Origin: Methylophaga nitratireducenticrescens
Lineage (GTDB): Bacteria > Pseudomonadota > Gammaproteobacteria > Nitrosococcales > Methylophagaceae
Direction of reading: 5' to 3'
DNA length: 64,000 bases
Assembly: GCF_000260985.4 (NCBI RefSeq)
Contig: NC_017857.3
Location: 2,427,001-2,491,000, forward strand
This document shows, piece after piece, positions 35,809 to 44,392 of the stretch; position 1 is the stretch's first letter; each line of letters opens with the position of its first letter. A program made the translations under genes and the position numbers. Under the pieces are notes generated by a model. That model was not told the DNA's origin and ran no database searches. It saw nothing but the letters and a program-made list of their open reading frames with translations.

Positions 35809-36575
35809 TGCAACATGATCGAAATTTCGATGATCTGGCTGAACGTTTTAATAAACGTATTTATCACACCAGCAAAGGCCAGTTACGTTTGCAGATCCTC
35901 AAACAGGATCTGCAGCAGTTTAGCAAGGCTACCCCATTAACCATCTGGGATGCTGGCTGCGGTGCCGGACAGATAAGTTTATGGCTGGCAAGTTTTGGTC
36001 ACCAGCTGACACTGTGTGATATCTCAGAAAAACTGCTGAATCAAGCGCGACACGAATTTGCTCAGGCAAGACTGGAGGCCAGTTTTCACCATGCCTCTAT
36101 TCAACAATTAGCGCCGCAACTGGCAGAGTTTGATTTGGTGATTTGTCACGCGGTTGTGGAATGGCTGGCAACTCCCTTAGAGACGCTGAAACAGGTAATG
36201 GATCGCGTTAAACCCGGTGGATATCTGTCTTTGATGTTCTATAATCGTAACGCGATGGTTTACCAAAATATCATTCGAGGTGGCTGGAGACTGGAACCAA
36301 TTCTCAATGATCGCTATATTGGCGCAGGGAACAAGCTCAGTCCACCTCATCCACAATATCCATTTGAATTGATTCGGTTTTTGCAAAATAATGGGTTTTG
36401 TATCAATCAGCACAGTGGTATTCGCGTGTTTAGTGATTATTTGAATTCTGAGAGTCGCCACCAGACCAATGAGCAGGAATTGCTGGCATTGGAGCAGCAA
36501 TATTGCCGAATGCCAACCTATCGTGACATGGGACGTTACGTACATTTACTCACCCAGAAAAAGTCTCCCAGTTAA
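35808..36575 (+). CDS. cmoM: tRNA 5-carboxymethoxyuridine methyltransferase
   Basis: 255 residues. The opening QHDRNFDDLAERFNKRIY resembles E. coli CmoM (SmtA), and the SAM-binding motif DAGCGAGQ is at about 48-55, followed by LCDIS, VICHAVVEWL and SLMFYNRNAM, all in the same order as in CmoM. It methylates the carboxymethoxyuridine at the wobble position of certain tRNAs. It overlaps the mfd stop (TGATG), so translation is coupled. Confidence 0.9.
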   Translation: MQHDRNFDDLAERFNKRIYHTSKGQLRLQILKQDLQQFSKATPLTIWDAGCGAGQISLWLASFGHQLTLCDISEKLLNQARHEFAQARLEASFHHASIQQLAPQLAEFDLVICHAVVEWLATPLETLKQVMDRVKPGGYLSLMFYNRNAMVYQNIIRGGWRLEPILNDRYIGAGNKLSPPHPQYPFELIRFLQNNGFCINQHSGIRVFSDYLNSESRHQTNEQELLALEQQYCRMPTYRDMGRYVHLLTQKKSPS

Positions 36576-36602
36576 CCAGGATTACTTCATAATATGCAGC
36601 CC

Positions 36603-36641
36603 TATCAAGCCGAACTTGATAACCGCATTTGACTTTATAAT
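36603..36641 (+). promoter_or_regulatory. Promoter and operator-like dyad of the ATP-grasp operon
   Basis: TATCAAG-CCGAA-CTTGATA is a perfect 7-bp inverted repeat at 36603-36621, followed by a consensus TATAAT at 36636-36641. The dyad covers where the -35 element would be, so a repressor or activator there would control the operon that starts at 36665. No good -35 hexamer is visible. Confidence 0.5.
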
Positions 36642-36664
36642 CCGTTTCAAGATTTAGGAAAGAC

Positions 36665-37534
36665 ATGCTCAAACTAAAACTTCCATTTATCATCGTGATA
36701 TCAAGTCTGATGACTACAGCTTGCATCCAAAACCAGTCACGACCTTCTGTTACCAATGAACAATTAAAATTTGCACTTAGCAATACTGAATCACGACTGG
36801 AAAATCAGATTCGTCAACAGTGCCAGAAAATCATTGATAACCAAAGCAAACATCAGGTTGGACTGCAGTCATTTTCAAAAGAACAACAAATTACCCGTAA
36901 ACAGCTTGATCAGCTTAATGAGCAGGTTGAAGAACTGAACGAAACATTGGTTCAACGTGCAGTTGTACAATCCGCACAAGCTGTTAAAGCAACGGCGACC
37001 AACAGTTGCCCGCCAGCGGCACCAGTGACATTAAATGATAAATTGGTATTGGGCCAGACTGAGTGGTTATGGATTGAATCCGTAAATCGGGTGTTTCCCG
37101 CGCGAGTCGATACTGGCGCCACAACATCATCTTTGACCGCTCAAGATATTGTTACACTGGAACGGGATGGGCAAAAATGGGCGCGTTTCACCATTGTTCC
37201 GGAAGAAGGTAGCGACAATAGCTACGAAGTAGAAGCCCCAATTGCCCGGATAGCCAATATTCGCCAGTCTTCAACCAACGAACTTGATAAACGCCCCGTG
37301 GTAAGACTGACCATTCGCATTGGTAACATGACGGATACGGCTGAATTCACCCTGACCGATCGATCGCATATGAGTTATCCGATTCTGTTGGGGCGTGAAT
37401 TTTTAAAAGATATCGCGGTGGTCGATGTGGCCAAGAAAAATGTTCAGCCAAAACCTGACATTCTCAAAGACCGTGCATCCGCCATCCCAAAAAAAGCCAA
37501 GCAGGCTAACCCTAAAGCATCAGACGAAGAATAA
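36665..37534 (+). CDS. Retropepsin-like aspartic peptidase lipoprotein (PF05618-type)
   Basis: 289 residues. A lipobox (LMTTAC, cysteine 20) anchors it in the envelope. Residues about 40-95 are a predicted coiled coil. Residues 125-260 form a single-lobe aspartic peptidase domain: the active-site DTGA at 149-152 (RVDTGATTSS), and PILLGREFLKD near 239-249, which is the second conserved loop of this family, often misnamed ATP-dependent zinc protease. A lysine-rich tail follows. The family often accompanies RimK-like ATP-grasp ligases, as here. AGGAAAG precedes the ATG. It opens the five-gene operon. The substrate is unknown. Confidence 0.82.
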   Translation: MLKLKLPFIIVISSLMTTACIQNQSRPSVTNEQLKFALSNTESRLENQIRQQCQKIIDNQSKHQVGLQSFSKEQQITRKQLDQLNEQVEELNETLVQRAVVQSAQAVKATATNSCPPAAPVTLNDKLVLGQTEWLWIESVNRVFPARVDTGATTSSLTAQDIVTLERDGQKWARFTIVPEEGSDNSYEVEAPIARIANIRQSSTNELDKRPVVRLTIRIGNMTDTAEFTLTDRSHMSYPILLGREFLKDIAVVDVAKKNVQPKPDILKDRASAIPKKAKQANPKASDEE

Positions 37535-37543
37535 GGATCCATC

Positions 37544-39055
37544 ATGGCATCACGTACGCCTTTTTACATTCTGGTCAGTCTGCTGTTTCTTGCTGGTACT
37601 GCATTAACCCTGCACCGGCATATTGCTTTTGATATTCCCTGGTTTCCCGGTGAGCAAAGACAGACTTGGTCAATTGAAGCCAAGGTGGATTTTGAAGCTG
37701 ATGGAAACCCGGTGACTGCCCGTTTAGCCATTCCAAACACCCAACCCGGTTTTACTCAACTTAATCAACAAACTGCCAGCCCGGGTTATGGGTTATCTTT
37801 TGTTGAACGTGAGACTGGTACCTATGCTGAATGGTCAATTCGTGAAGCAAATGGTGATCAATCGCTGTATTACAAAGTGGATATGCTGGTTGATCCGTTT
37901 GCCATCCCAGACGAACAGGTTATCGTTCCAAGCGCCAAACCCAATGTCGAAAAAGAGCCTTATGCTACTGCAGCACAAATGATTCTGGATCGGGCAATAG
38001 AACGTTCATCATCCAACTACACACTGGCACGTGAACTGATTCACGAGTTTAACAATCAGCAACAAACCGCTGAGCTGCTGGCACAGGTCAAACCCAAAAC
38101 AGCCTGGATTTCACAACTGCTACAGGAGGCCGGTGTCCCAGCCAGACGTATTCATGCTTTGGAACTTGAAGATGGCCGTCGTCGCCAATCGTTGATTGAA
38201 TATCTTCAGGTGTTTGATGAAACAGAATATGAAGTTTTCAACCCTGAAACCGGTGAGCAGGGACAGGCTGAAAATATGTTGCTGTGGCAATATCATTCCG
38301 GTCCTGTATTAGAAGTTATCGGTGCAACAAATGCACAAGTCTCCTTCTCAATGATTTCTCAGGAACAACCCTTTAATATCGCGTTAAATCAAAAGTTTGC
38401 CGATAACGAATGGCTGAATTTCTCGTTATATACGCTTCCGCTGGAAGAGCAAGCCATTTTCAAAGGCATATTATTAATTCCGGTAGGTGTTTTAATCGTT
38501 GTATTAATGCGGATTCTGGTCGGTATCAAAACCTCCGGTACCTTTATGCCGGTATTGATCGCCATGGCGTTTATTCAAACCAGTCTGATGACCGGTCTGA
38601 TTGGCTTTTTATTAATCGTCGGTGTGGGGCTGATGATCCGCTCTTATTTGTCCTATCTGAATTTATTACTGGTAGCCCGAATATCCGCGGTGATCATTAT
38701 GGTTATTGGCATGATCGCCATTTTCTCCATCATCGCCTATAAATTTGGCTTGACTGAAGGCATGAAAATCACCTTCTTCCCGATGATCATTCTGGCGTGG
38801 ACCATTGAGCGTATGTCGATACTGTGGGAAGAAGAAGGAGCCAAACAAGTCATGATTCAGGGCGGCGGTTCATTACTGGTGGCCATTTTGGCTTATATGG
38901 CAATGAATCTGGACTGGGTACGTCACTTGACCTTCAATTTTATGGGGATTCAGCTGATCCTGATGGCATTAACGTTGGTTGCAGGGAGTTACACCGGCTA
39001 CCGGTTACTGGAGTTAAAACGCTTTAAACCGTTAACCAAACTGGACAAATCATGA
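37544..39055 (+). CDS. Inactive transglutaminase fused to seven-TM domain
   Basis: 503 residues. One membrane helix (about 6-22) leads to a periplasmic transglutaminase-like region (about 30-300; TAWISQLLQEAGVPARRIHALELEDGRR, with no cysteine for catalysis). From about 305 onward there are seven hydrophobic segments (FKGILLIPVGVLIVVLM, ISAVIIMVIGMIAIF) with the conserved TSGTFMPVLIA. This architecture is the UUP1/7TM family found next to RimK-like ATP-grasp genes. AAGGA is 8 bases before the ATG; its TGA overlaps the next ATG (ATGA). It may be the membrane scaffold of the module. Confidence 0.85.
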   Translation: MASRTPFYILVSLLFLAGTALTLHRHIAFDIPWFPGEQRQTWSIEAKVDFEADGNPVTARLAIPNTQPGFTQLNQQTASPGYGLSFVERETGTYAEWSIREANGDQSLYYKVDMLVDPFAIPDEQVIVPSAKPNVEKEPYATAAQMILDRAIERSSSNYTLARELIHEFNNQQQTAELLAQVKPKTAWISQLLQEAGVPARRIHALELEDGRRRQSLIEYLQVFDETEYEVFNPETGEQGQAENMLLWQYHSGPVLEVIGATNAQVSFSMISQEQPFNIALNQKFADNEWLNFSLYTLPLEEQAIFKGILLIPVGVLIVVLMRILVGIKTSGTFMPVLIAMAFIQTSLMTGLIGFLLIVGVGLMIRSYLSYLNLLLVARISAVIIMVIGMIAIFSIIAYKFGLTEGMKITFFPMIILAWTIERMSILWEEEGAKQVMIQGGGSLLVAILAYMAMNLDWVRHLTFNFMGIQLILMALTLVAGSYTGYRLLELKRFKPLTKLDKS

Positions 39056-40053
39056 GCGAGCCAGCCGTAAAAATGAACTGGTTCCAAACCCTGCGTGAGC
39101 GTTACGCACATCCCGGTGCACTGAGCAAAATCGGTGTACTGGGCATGAACCGTCGTAATGTGTCTTATATCAGCCGTTACAATCCTCGGCATTTGTTTCC
39201 ATTAGTCGACGACAAGTTACAGACTAAGGAACTGGCTTTGGAAGCTGGCGTAAAAGTGCCTGATTTAATCGGCGTTATCAGTGAACAGCATGCGGTTAAA
39301 GAGTTAAGTCATATCCTGCAACGCTGTAATAGTGGATTTTGTATTAAACCGGCTCACGGCTCAGGTGGTAAGGGCATCATGGTGATTACCCGTCAGAGCG
39401 AAGAAGGTTACCGAAAGTCTAATGGCCAGTTTGCTACCATTAGTGATCTGGAACGCCATATCAGCAATATTCTGGCGGGTTTATTCTCACTAGGCGGCCG
39501 TGCCGATGTGGCCATTATTGAAGATTTGATTCATTTTGATGACTGTTTCAGCGGCTTTAGCTATGAAGGCGTTCCGGATACCAGAATCATTGTCTTTCGT
39601 GGCTTTCCAGTCATGGCGATGATGCGCTTATCGACCGCAGATTCAAATGGTAAAGCCAATCTGCATCAAGGTGCGGTAGGTGTTGGACTGGATATTGGTG
39701 ATGGCCATGCCCTACGGGCCGTACAATTTGACAAGCCGATTCTTTTACATCCGGATACCGGATTGAACATGATGACGCTAAAGGTTCCGCATTGGGAAGA
39801 AGTATTAACACTGGCCGTATCTTGTTATGAAATGTCAGGGCTGGGATACTTGGGGACTGATATTGTTTTGGATCGTTTTAAAGGGCCAATGCTACTCGAA
39901 TTAAATGCTCGGCCAGGACTGACCATACAGATTGCCAACGGCAAAGGCCTGTTGCCACGACTACGCCAGATTGAAAGTCTCAGTCATAAGAAAAGAATGA
40001 GCGTCGCTGACCGCGTCGCCTATGCAAGAGAACACTTTACCGACCATCGCTGA
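39052..40053 (+). CDS. RimK-like ATP-grasp amino-acid ligase
   Basis: 333 residues. The ATP-grasp fold shows FCIKPAHGSGGKGIMVI (about 98-114), the nucleotide-binding loop, and LLELNARPGLTIQIANGKGL near the C-terminus with the metal-binding E and N. This subfamily is annotated alpha-L-glutamate ligase-like. Enzymes of the class ligate amino acids to a carboxylate using ATP. No signal peptide or membrane segment is present, so it acts in the cytoplasm while its two upstream partners face the periplasm. The product is unknown. It is followed by the SIMPL gene after 19 bases. Confidence 0.85.
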   Translation: MSEPAVKMNWFQTLRERYAHPGALSKIGVLGMNRRNVSYISRYNPRHLFPLVDDKLQTKELALEAGVKVPDLIGVISEQHAVKELSHILQRCNSGFCIKPAHGSGGKGIMVITRQSEEGYRKSNGQFATISDLERHISNILAGLFSLGGRADVAIIEDLIHFDDCFSGFSYEGVPDTRIIVFRGFPVMAMMRLSTADSNGKANLHQGAVGVGLDIGDGHALRAVQFDKPILLHPDTGLNMMTLKVPHWEEVLTLAVSCYEMSGLGYLGTDIVLDRFKGPMLLELNARPGLTIQIANGKGLLPRLRQIESLSHKKRMSVADRVAYAREHFTDHR

Positions 40054-40072
40054 TTATACAGGAGCTCAGAAT

Positions 40073-40792
40073 ATGGCTAATCAAACCAAATCGACCGCAT
40101 TGATTTTAGGTGGTGCATTATTTCTGGGTTTGACCCTGCTGGGATTTCAACTCGGCAAGGCGTTGATCGATTTTAAACAGTTCGAACGCAGTGTCACAGT
40201 AAAAGGTTTATCTGAACGCGACTACCCTGCTGATGTAGTGATCTGGCCGATTCAGTTTATTGAAGCCAACAATGATTTACCTGAGCTTTATCGAACAGTA
40301 GAGAATAACAGCAGTAAAGTTCGTGATTTTCTGATCCAACGGGGCATTGATGAAGCTGAAATCACATTTAATTCACCTTCAATTACTGATAAATCAGCCC
40401 AGCAATATGGTGGTGGGCCCAGAGCAGAATTTCGTTACACCGCAAACCAGACCATAACGGTCTATTCCGAAAATATTGAAGCCGTTCGTAAAGCGATGGC
40501 GGCTTTGGCCGATCTGGGCAAACAAGGTCTGGTATTAGCTGGAAATAACTATATGGCACAGACGGAATACTTGTTTACCCGGCTCAATGAAATCAAACCT
40601 GAAATGATCGAAGAAGCCACCGAAAATGCCCGTGAAGTTGCCGAAAAATTTGCCGAAGATTCAGACAGCAATCTGGGCAAAATCCGCAAAGCGTCTCAAG
40701 GTCAGTTCAGTATCAGCGCCCGCGATAATAATAACCCGCATATCAAAAAGGTTCGGGTGGTTTCTACAGTGGAATATTATTTGTCTGATTGA
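40073..40792 (+). CDS. SIMPL-domain membrane-anchored protein
   Basis: 239 residues from the ATG at 40073, chosen because AGGAGCTC lies 10 bases upstream; a start at 40022 would overlap the ligase gene. A single N-terminal helix (about 8-28) anchors it, and residues 35-235 are a SIMPL (DUF541) domain (SVTVKGLSERDYPADVVIW, NNDLPELYR, AKQ-like repeats). Members elsewhere are periplasmic or outer-surface oligomers, often of unknown role. Its TGA overlaps the ATG of the radical SAM gene (TGATG). Confidence 0.8.
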   Translation: MANQTKSTALILGGALFLGLTLLGFQLGKALIDFKQFERSVTVKGLSERDYPADVVIWPIQFIEANNDLPELYRTVENNSSKVRDFLIQRGIDEAEITFNSPSITDKSAQQYGGGPRAEFRYTANQTITVYSENIEAVRKAMAALADLGKQGLVLAGNNYMAQTEYLFTRLNEIKPEMIEEATENAREVAEKFAEDSDSNLGKIRKASQGQFSISARDNNNPHIKKVRVVSTVEYYLSD

Positions 40793-41850
40793 TGCCTCCT
40801 AAACAGCCTTCAATCAAAGGACGAGGCACTGCCGACAAAATTGATGGACGTTTCAACACACATCAGCGCGAACTGGTTGAAGATAGCTGGTTTCAGGAAC
40901 CAGAAAATGCACCCAAAACCACGGTGGAAATTGAACACCCCAAAACCATCATTACCCGTAATCAATCCCCAGATTTGCCTTTTAGCCAGTCCATTAATGC
41001 CTATCGTGGCTGTGAACATGGCTGTATTTATTGTTATGCTCGCCCTTCTCATGCTTATTTAGGCCTCTCCCCTGGTCTGGATTTTGAAACCAAACTTACG
41101 GCCAAACCTGATGCAGCCAAGTTGCTCAAAAAAGAACTGGCTGCAAAGAATTATCAATGCTCGCCCATCTCGCTTGGCGCCAACACCGATCCCTATCAGC
41201 CAATAGAACGCGAATATCAAATCACACGTCAGATCCTGCAAGTGTTGAGTGAAACCCGCCATCCCTGTCATATCGTCACTAAATCATCTATGGTTGAACG
41301 GGATATCGATATTTTGCAGCAAATGGCTCGACAGAATCTGGTTCGGGTACATCTTTCTGTTACTACTCTGGATTCAGCTCTGTCACGGGTTCTGGAACCC
41401 AGAGCCAGCGCGCCAAAAAGAAGATTAAAAACAATTGAAACGTTACGTGCAGCGAATATTCCCGTGACGGTATTAATCGCTCCCGTCATACCCGTATTAA
41501 CCGATGCCGAACTGGAAAATATTGTCAAAGCTGTTGTCGATGCAGGCGCATTGGACGTTAATTACATTTTGCTCAGATTACCGCTTGAGGTGAGCCCATT
41601 ATTTGAGCAGTGGCTGCATACTCACCGACCGGACCAGGCCCAGCACATTCTGAACCGGATTCATGACTTACGTGGTGGTAAAAACAACGATCCACGCTTT
41701 GGCCATCGCCTGCGTGGGGAAGGCATTTATGCAGACTTACTTGCCCAGCGTTTTCGAAGTATTGTAAAAAAACTCATGATAAACACTGGGCTCTCCCCCT
41801 TACAGTGCGACTTGTTTCAGCCAGAAGGCGGGCAGCTGACATTATTTTAA
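40792..41850 (+). CDS. Radical SAM protein, PA0069/SplB-related
   Basis: 352 residues. The radical SAM cluster motif Cx3Cx2C is in GCEHGCIYCYARPSH (about 65-79), preceded by NAYRG. Further family features are LGANTDPYQPIE and the PVIPVLTDAELE region. The sequence is close to the PA0069 family, related to spore photoproduct lyase, but no substrate is known. It is coupled to the SIMPL gene by an overlapping stop-start (TGATG). It is not normally described as part of the ATP-grasp module. Confidence 0.85.
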   Translation: MPPKQPSIKGRGTADKIDGRFNTHQRELVEDSWFQEPENAPKTTVEIEHPKTIITRNQSPDLPFSQSINAYRGCEHGCIYCYARPSHAYLGLSPGLDFETKLTAKPDAAKLLKKELAAKNYQCSPISLGANTDPYQPIEREYQITRQILQVLSETRHPCHIVTKSSMVERDIDILQQMARQNLVRVHLSVTTLDSALSRVLEPRASAPKRRLKTIETLRAANIPVTVLIAPVIPVLTDAELENIVKAVVDAGALDVNYILLRLPLEVSPLFEQWLHTHRPDQAQHILNRIHDLRGGKNNDPRFGHRLRGEGIYADLLAQRFRSIVKKLMINTGLSPLQCDLFQPEGGQLTLF

Positions 41851-41873
41851 CGAGAAAATGATACGATCTGCTT

Positions 41874-42890
41874 CTATGCCAGCGAAACTGTCTTTCCTTC
41901 TTTAACCGACTGCAATGCAGCCACAATCGCTTTACAGTTAGCCCGGGCATCCTGCAGGCTGAGTAAGGGATCAGTGTCGTTCAGTACACAATTGGAAAAA
42001 TGTTCGATTTCGTTCACAAACTGATCGGCAGCGGGCACTTCAACCGTTTCATGTTGCCCCGCCTCGGTCCACCAGGAAATTTTCGCGGGTTCGTCAGCCG
42101 GTTGCCAGGTGGCATGGCAGGTAACTCCGCCTAAAGTGCCAATGATTTCGTAGACACTGCGACGGGCATGTTCAAAACTCATCTCAAATTGGGCAAATTT
42201 TCCTTCACCATAATCAAAAATACCGGTCAGACTTAAATCAGCACCGTGCCCATTAAGTTTAGCCACTGCGGTCACGGCTTTGGGTTCGTCTTCAAACCAT
42301 AATCTCGCGGTATGAATGGCATAGGGCCCGATATCCCACATTGCTCCACCACCATTGGCAATGGGCCGGTTAACCCGATATAAACGTGCTGGTTTCATTG
42401 GAAAGGCAAAACGGCTGCTGACGGTTCTGATTTCGCCGATTACGCCTGACTCAATAATCTCCCGCACTGCATCATGTTGAGGATGAAAGCGATACATAAA
42501 CCCTTCCATCACCGTTACGCCCTTTTCTTTCGCAGCCTGGGTAATGGCATCAATATCTTTAACGGTGAGAGCCATCGGTTTTTCAATTAGCACATGTTTG
42601 CCATGAGCAATCGCTTTTAATGCCCATTCCGCATGTTCTTCATTGGCCATGGGCAAATGGATCACATCAATATCAGGATGCGTTAATAAAGCTTGAGGAT
42701 CATCCCAGGCCTGAATATCGTTATCTGTCGGGGCCAGTTTTTCAATCACTTTCGCTGCAGCCCCTTTTCGACGGCTAGCCACAGCGATTAACCGCGCATT
42801 GCTGGCTTGCGTAATGGCTGGTATGAGTTTTTCAGTGACACGCGCTGCACCGAGAATGCCCCAATTCAGAATGTTTTTATCTGCCGTCAT
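41874..42890 (-). CDS. Gfo/Idh/MocA-family NAD(P)-dependent oxidoreductase
   Basis: 338 residues. The N-terminal Rossmann fold has LGAARVTEKLIPAI and, later, HVLIEKPMALT, the conserved EKP of the family. The C-terminal substrate domain holds GGGAMWDIGPYAIHTAR. Such enzymes oxidise or reduce sugars, inositols and related compounds; the substrate cannot be read from the sequence. GGAG precedes the ATG. It converges with the radical SAM gene (23 bases between stops) without a visible terminator. Confidence 0.88.
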   Translation of the reverse strand: MTADKNILNWGILGAARVTEKLIPAITQASNARLIAVASRRKGAAAKVIEKLAPTDNDIQAWDDPQALLTHPDIDVIHLPMANEEHAEWALKAIAHGKHVLIEKPMALTVKDIDAITQAAKEKGVTVMEGFMYRFHPQHDAVREIIESGVIGEIRTVSSRFAFPMKPARLYRVNRPIANGGGAMWDIGPYAIHTARLWFEDEPKAVTAVAKLNGHGADLSLTGIFDYGEGKFAQFEMSFEHARRSVYEIIGTLGGVTCHATWQPADEPAKISWWTEAGQHETVEVPAADQFVNEIEHFSNCVLNDTDPLLSLQDARANCKAIVAALQSVKEGKTVSLA

Positions 42891-43038
42891 TTTTTACTCC
42901 ATCAATCATTTGTGCTATCCATCATAACGATTTAAGTTGATTGCTCCAACCTTGAAAGCCCCTGTAATCATCAGTGTTTATATCTGCTGGCAGATGGCTT
43001 ATGCTAATCAATCAGATTATTAATCCAAAGGAGAGATT

Positions 43039-43551
43039 ATGACGATCGAAGTTGGACAACAAATACCCGATGGCAAACTCACAGAGTGTGTTGAGTTTGA
43101 TCCTCAGAATGGCTGCCCGATGAATCCATCTCCGATGGATGTGCGTGAAATGGCAAAAGGCAAAACCATTGTTTTATTCACGGTTCCCGGCGCTTTTACC
43201 CCTTTATGCTCTTCTCAACATCTACCCGGTTTTATTGAACATGCCGAAGCCTTAAAAGCCGCTGGTGCAGATGAAATCTGGTGTTTAGCGGTTAATGATG
43301 CATTTGTTATGGCGGCATGGGGCCGTGGACAAAAGGCCAATGGCAAAGTTCGCATGATGGCAGACGGTAGTGCAGAATATATTAAAGCATTAGGTCTGGA
43401 TCGTGATTTAACCGGTGGTGGAATGGGTGTACGTTCATTCCGCGCAGCGCTGATCATTACCGATGGCGAAGTGAAATACATTGGTGTTGAAGGCTCTGGT
43501 GAGTTTGGTAAATCCAAAGCCGAAACCATTCTTGAAGAATTAAAAAAATAA
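43039..43551 (+). CDS. Prx5-type peroxiredoxin
   Basis: 170 residues. The peroxidatic cysteine is C57 in VPGAFTPLCSSQHLPGF, the Prx5/AhpE-like motif with P50 and T54. It reduces hydroperoxides; the usual resolving partner is glutathione or glutaredoxin. AGGAGAG lies 5 bases before the ATG. The gene is followed by a strong terminator and is otherwise alone, so it is likely monocistronic. Confidence 0.92.
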   Translation: MTIEVGQQIPDGKLTECVEFDPQNGCPMNPSPMDVREMAKGKTIVLFTVPGAFTPLCSSQHLPGFIEHAEALKAAGADEIWCLAVNDAFVMAAWGRGQKANGKVRMMADGSAEYIKALGLDRDLTGGGMGVRSFRAALIITDGEVKYIGVEGSGEFGKSKAETILEELKK

Positions 43552-43576
43552 ACGAAATACGTATCTTTTTGATGAA

Positions 43577-43603
43577 GGGCAGTGTTGATCACTGCCCTTT
43601 TTT
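43577..43603 (+). terminator. Rho-independent terminator of the peroxiredoxin gene
   Basis: GGGCAGTG-TTGAT-CACTGCCC is a perfect 8-bp stem followed by TTTTTT on the plus strand. Confidence 0.92.
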
Positions 43604-43605
43604 AT

Positions 43606-44307
43606 TCAGGCCTGCAATAACTTGACACCGTCAGATGAGCCAACAAACACGGCTTTGGCAACATCGGCAAAAATTCCATGCTCAACCACGCCCGGCATCA
43701 CTGTCAGTAAAGCATTAATCTGTGCGGTTTCAAATGTCGTAAACTGCATATCCAGAATCAAATTTCCTGCTGCACTGTAAGCTACATTGTCACCCGCGGC
43801 ATTTAATCTCAAACTTCCTTTGGCCTGCAATTTGGACAAACGGTTCAATACCAGTTGAGCAGCCTGGGGGATCACCTCAATTGGAATGGCATTTTTCTCA
43901 CCGATCTTATTAACCATTTTGCTTTCATCGACCATCACATAAAAAGCTGTGGCGTGACTGGCAAGCAGCTTTTCACAAACCAGATCCTGACCTCTGCCCT
44001 TCAGTAAAGTCATATCACTGGTGACTTCATCTGCTCCATCGACATACATGTCCAGATGCGACAGGTGCTCTATCGCCATAACTTTGAGTCCGGCCTGTTC
44101 GGCCTTAACCCGGCTAATCACAGAGCTGGCGACCACTTGAATATCCAGTTGATGTTCTCGTTGACGTCGCGCCAGTTCATCAATAAAAAGATTTGCTGTT
44201 GATCCCGTCCCCAGCCCCACAATCATGCCATTGTCGACGATTTCAGCGGCTTTAATTGCCACTTGTTGTTTGGGACTTTGTGGTGTGGCCTTGGTATTGG
44301 TTGACAT
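43606..44307 (-). CDS. rpiA: Ribose-5-phosphate isomerase A
   Basis: 233 residues from the ATG at 44307, which has AAGGAG 7 bases upstream; an upstream in-frame ATG at 44334 lacks one. It interconverts ribose 5-phosphate and ribulose 5-phosphate in the pentose phosphate and, in methylotrophs, the ribulose monophosphate pathways. The phosphate-binding GLGTGSTA is near 30, the DGADEV motif near 91 holds the catalytic acid region, and KGRGQDLVCEKLL follows with the lysine. It is divergent from the fructosamine kinase-like gene. Confidence 0.94.
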   Translation of the reverse strand: MSTNTKATPQSPKQQVAIKAAEIVDNGMIVGLGTGSTANLFIDELARRQREHQLDIQVVASSVISRVKAEQAGLKVMAIEHLSHLDMYVDGADEVTSDMTLLKGRGQDLVCEKLLASHATAFYVMVDESKMVNKIGEKNAIPIEVIPQAAQLVLNRLSKLQAKGSLRLNAAGDNVAYSAAGNLILDMQFTTFETAQINALLTVMPGVVEHGIFADVAKAVFVGSSDGVKLLQA

Positions 44308-44392
44308 TGACAAACTCCTTGAATGTTTTGGCAAAATTACCGTTTCAGCTTAGCATGGTTAACCCGCCTGCTCATCTTTGATGGAGAGATTT

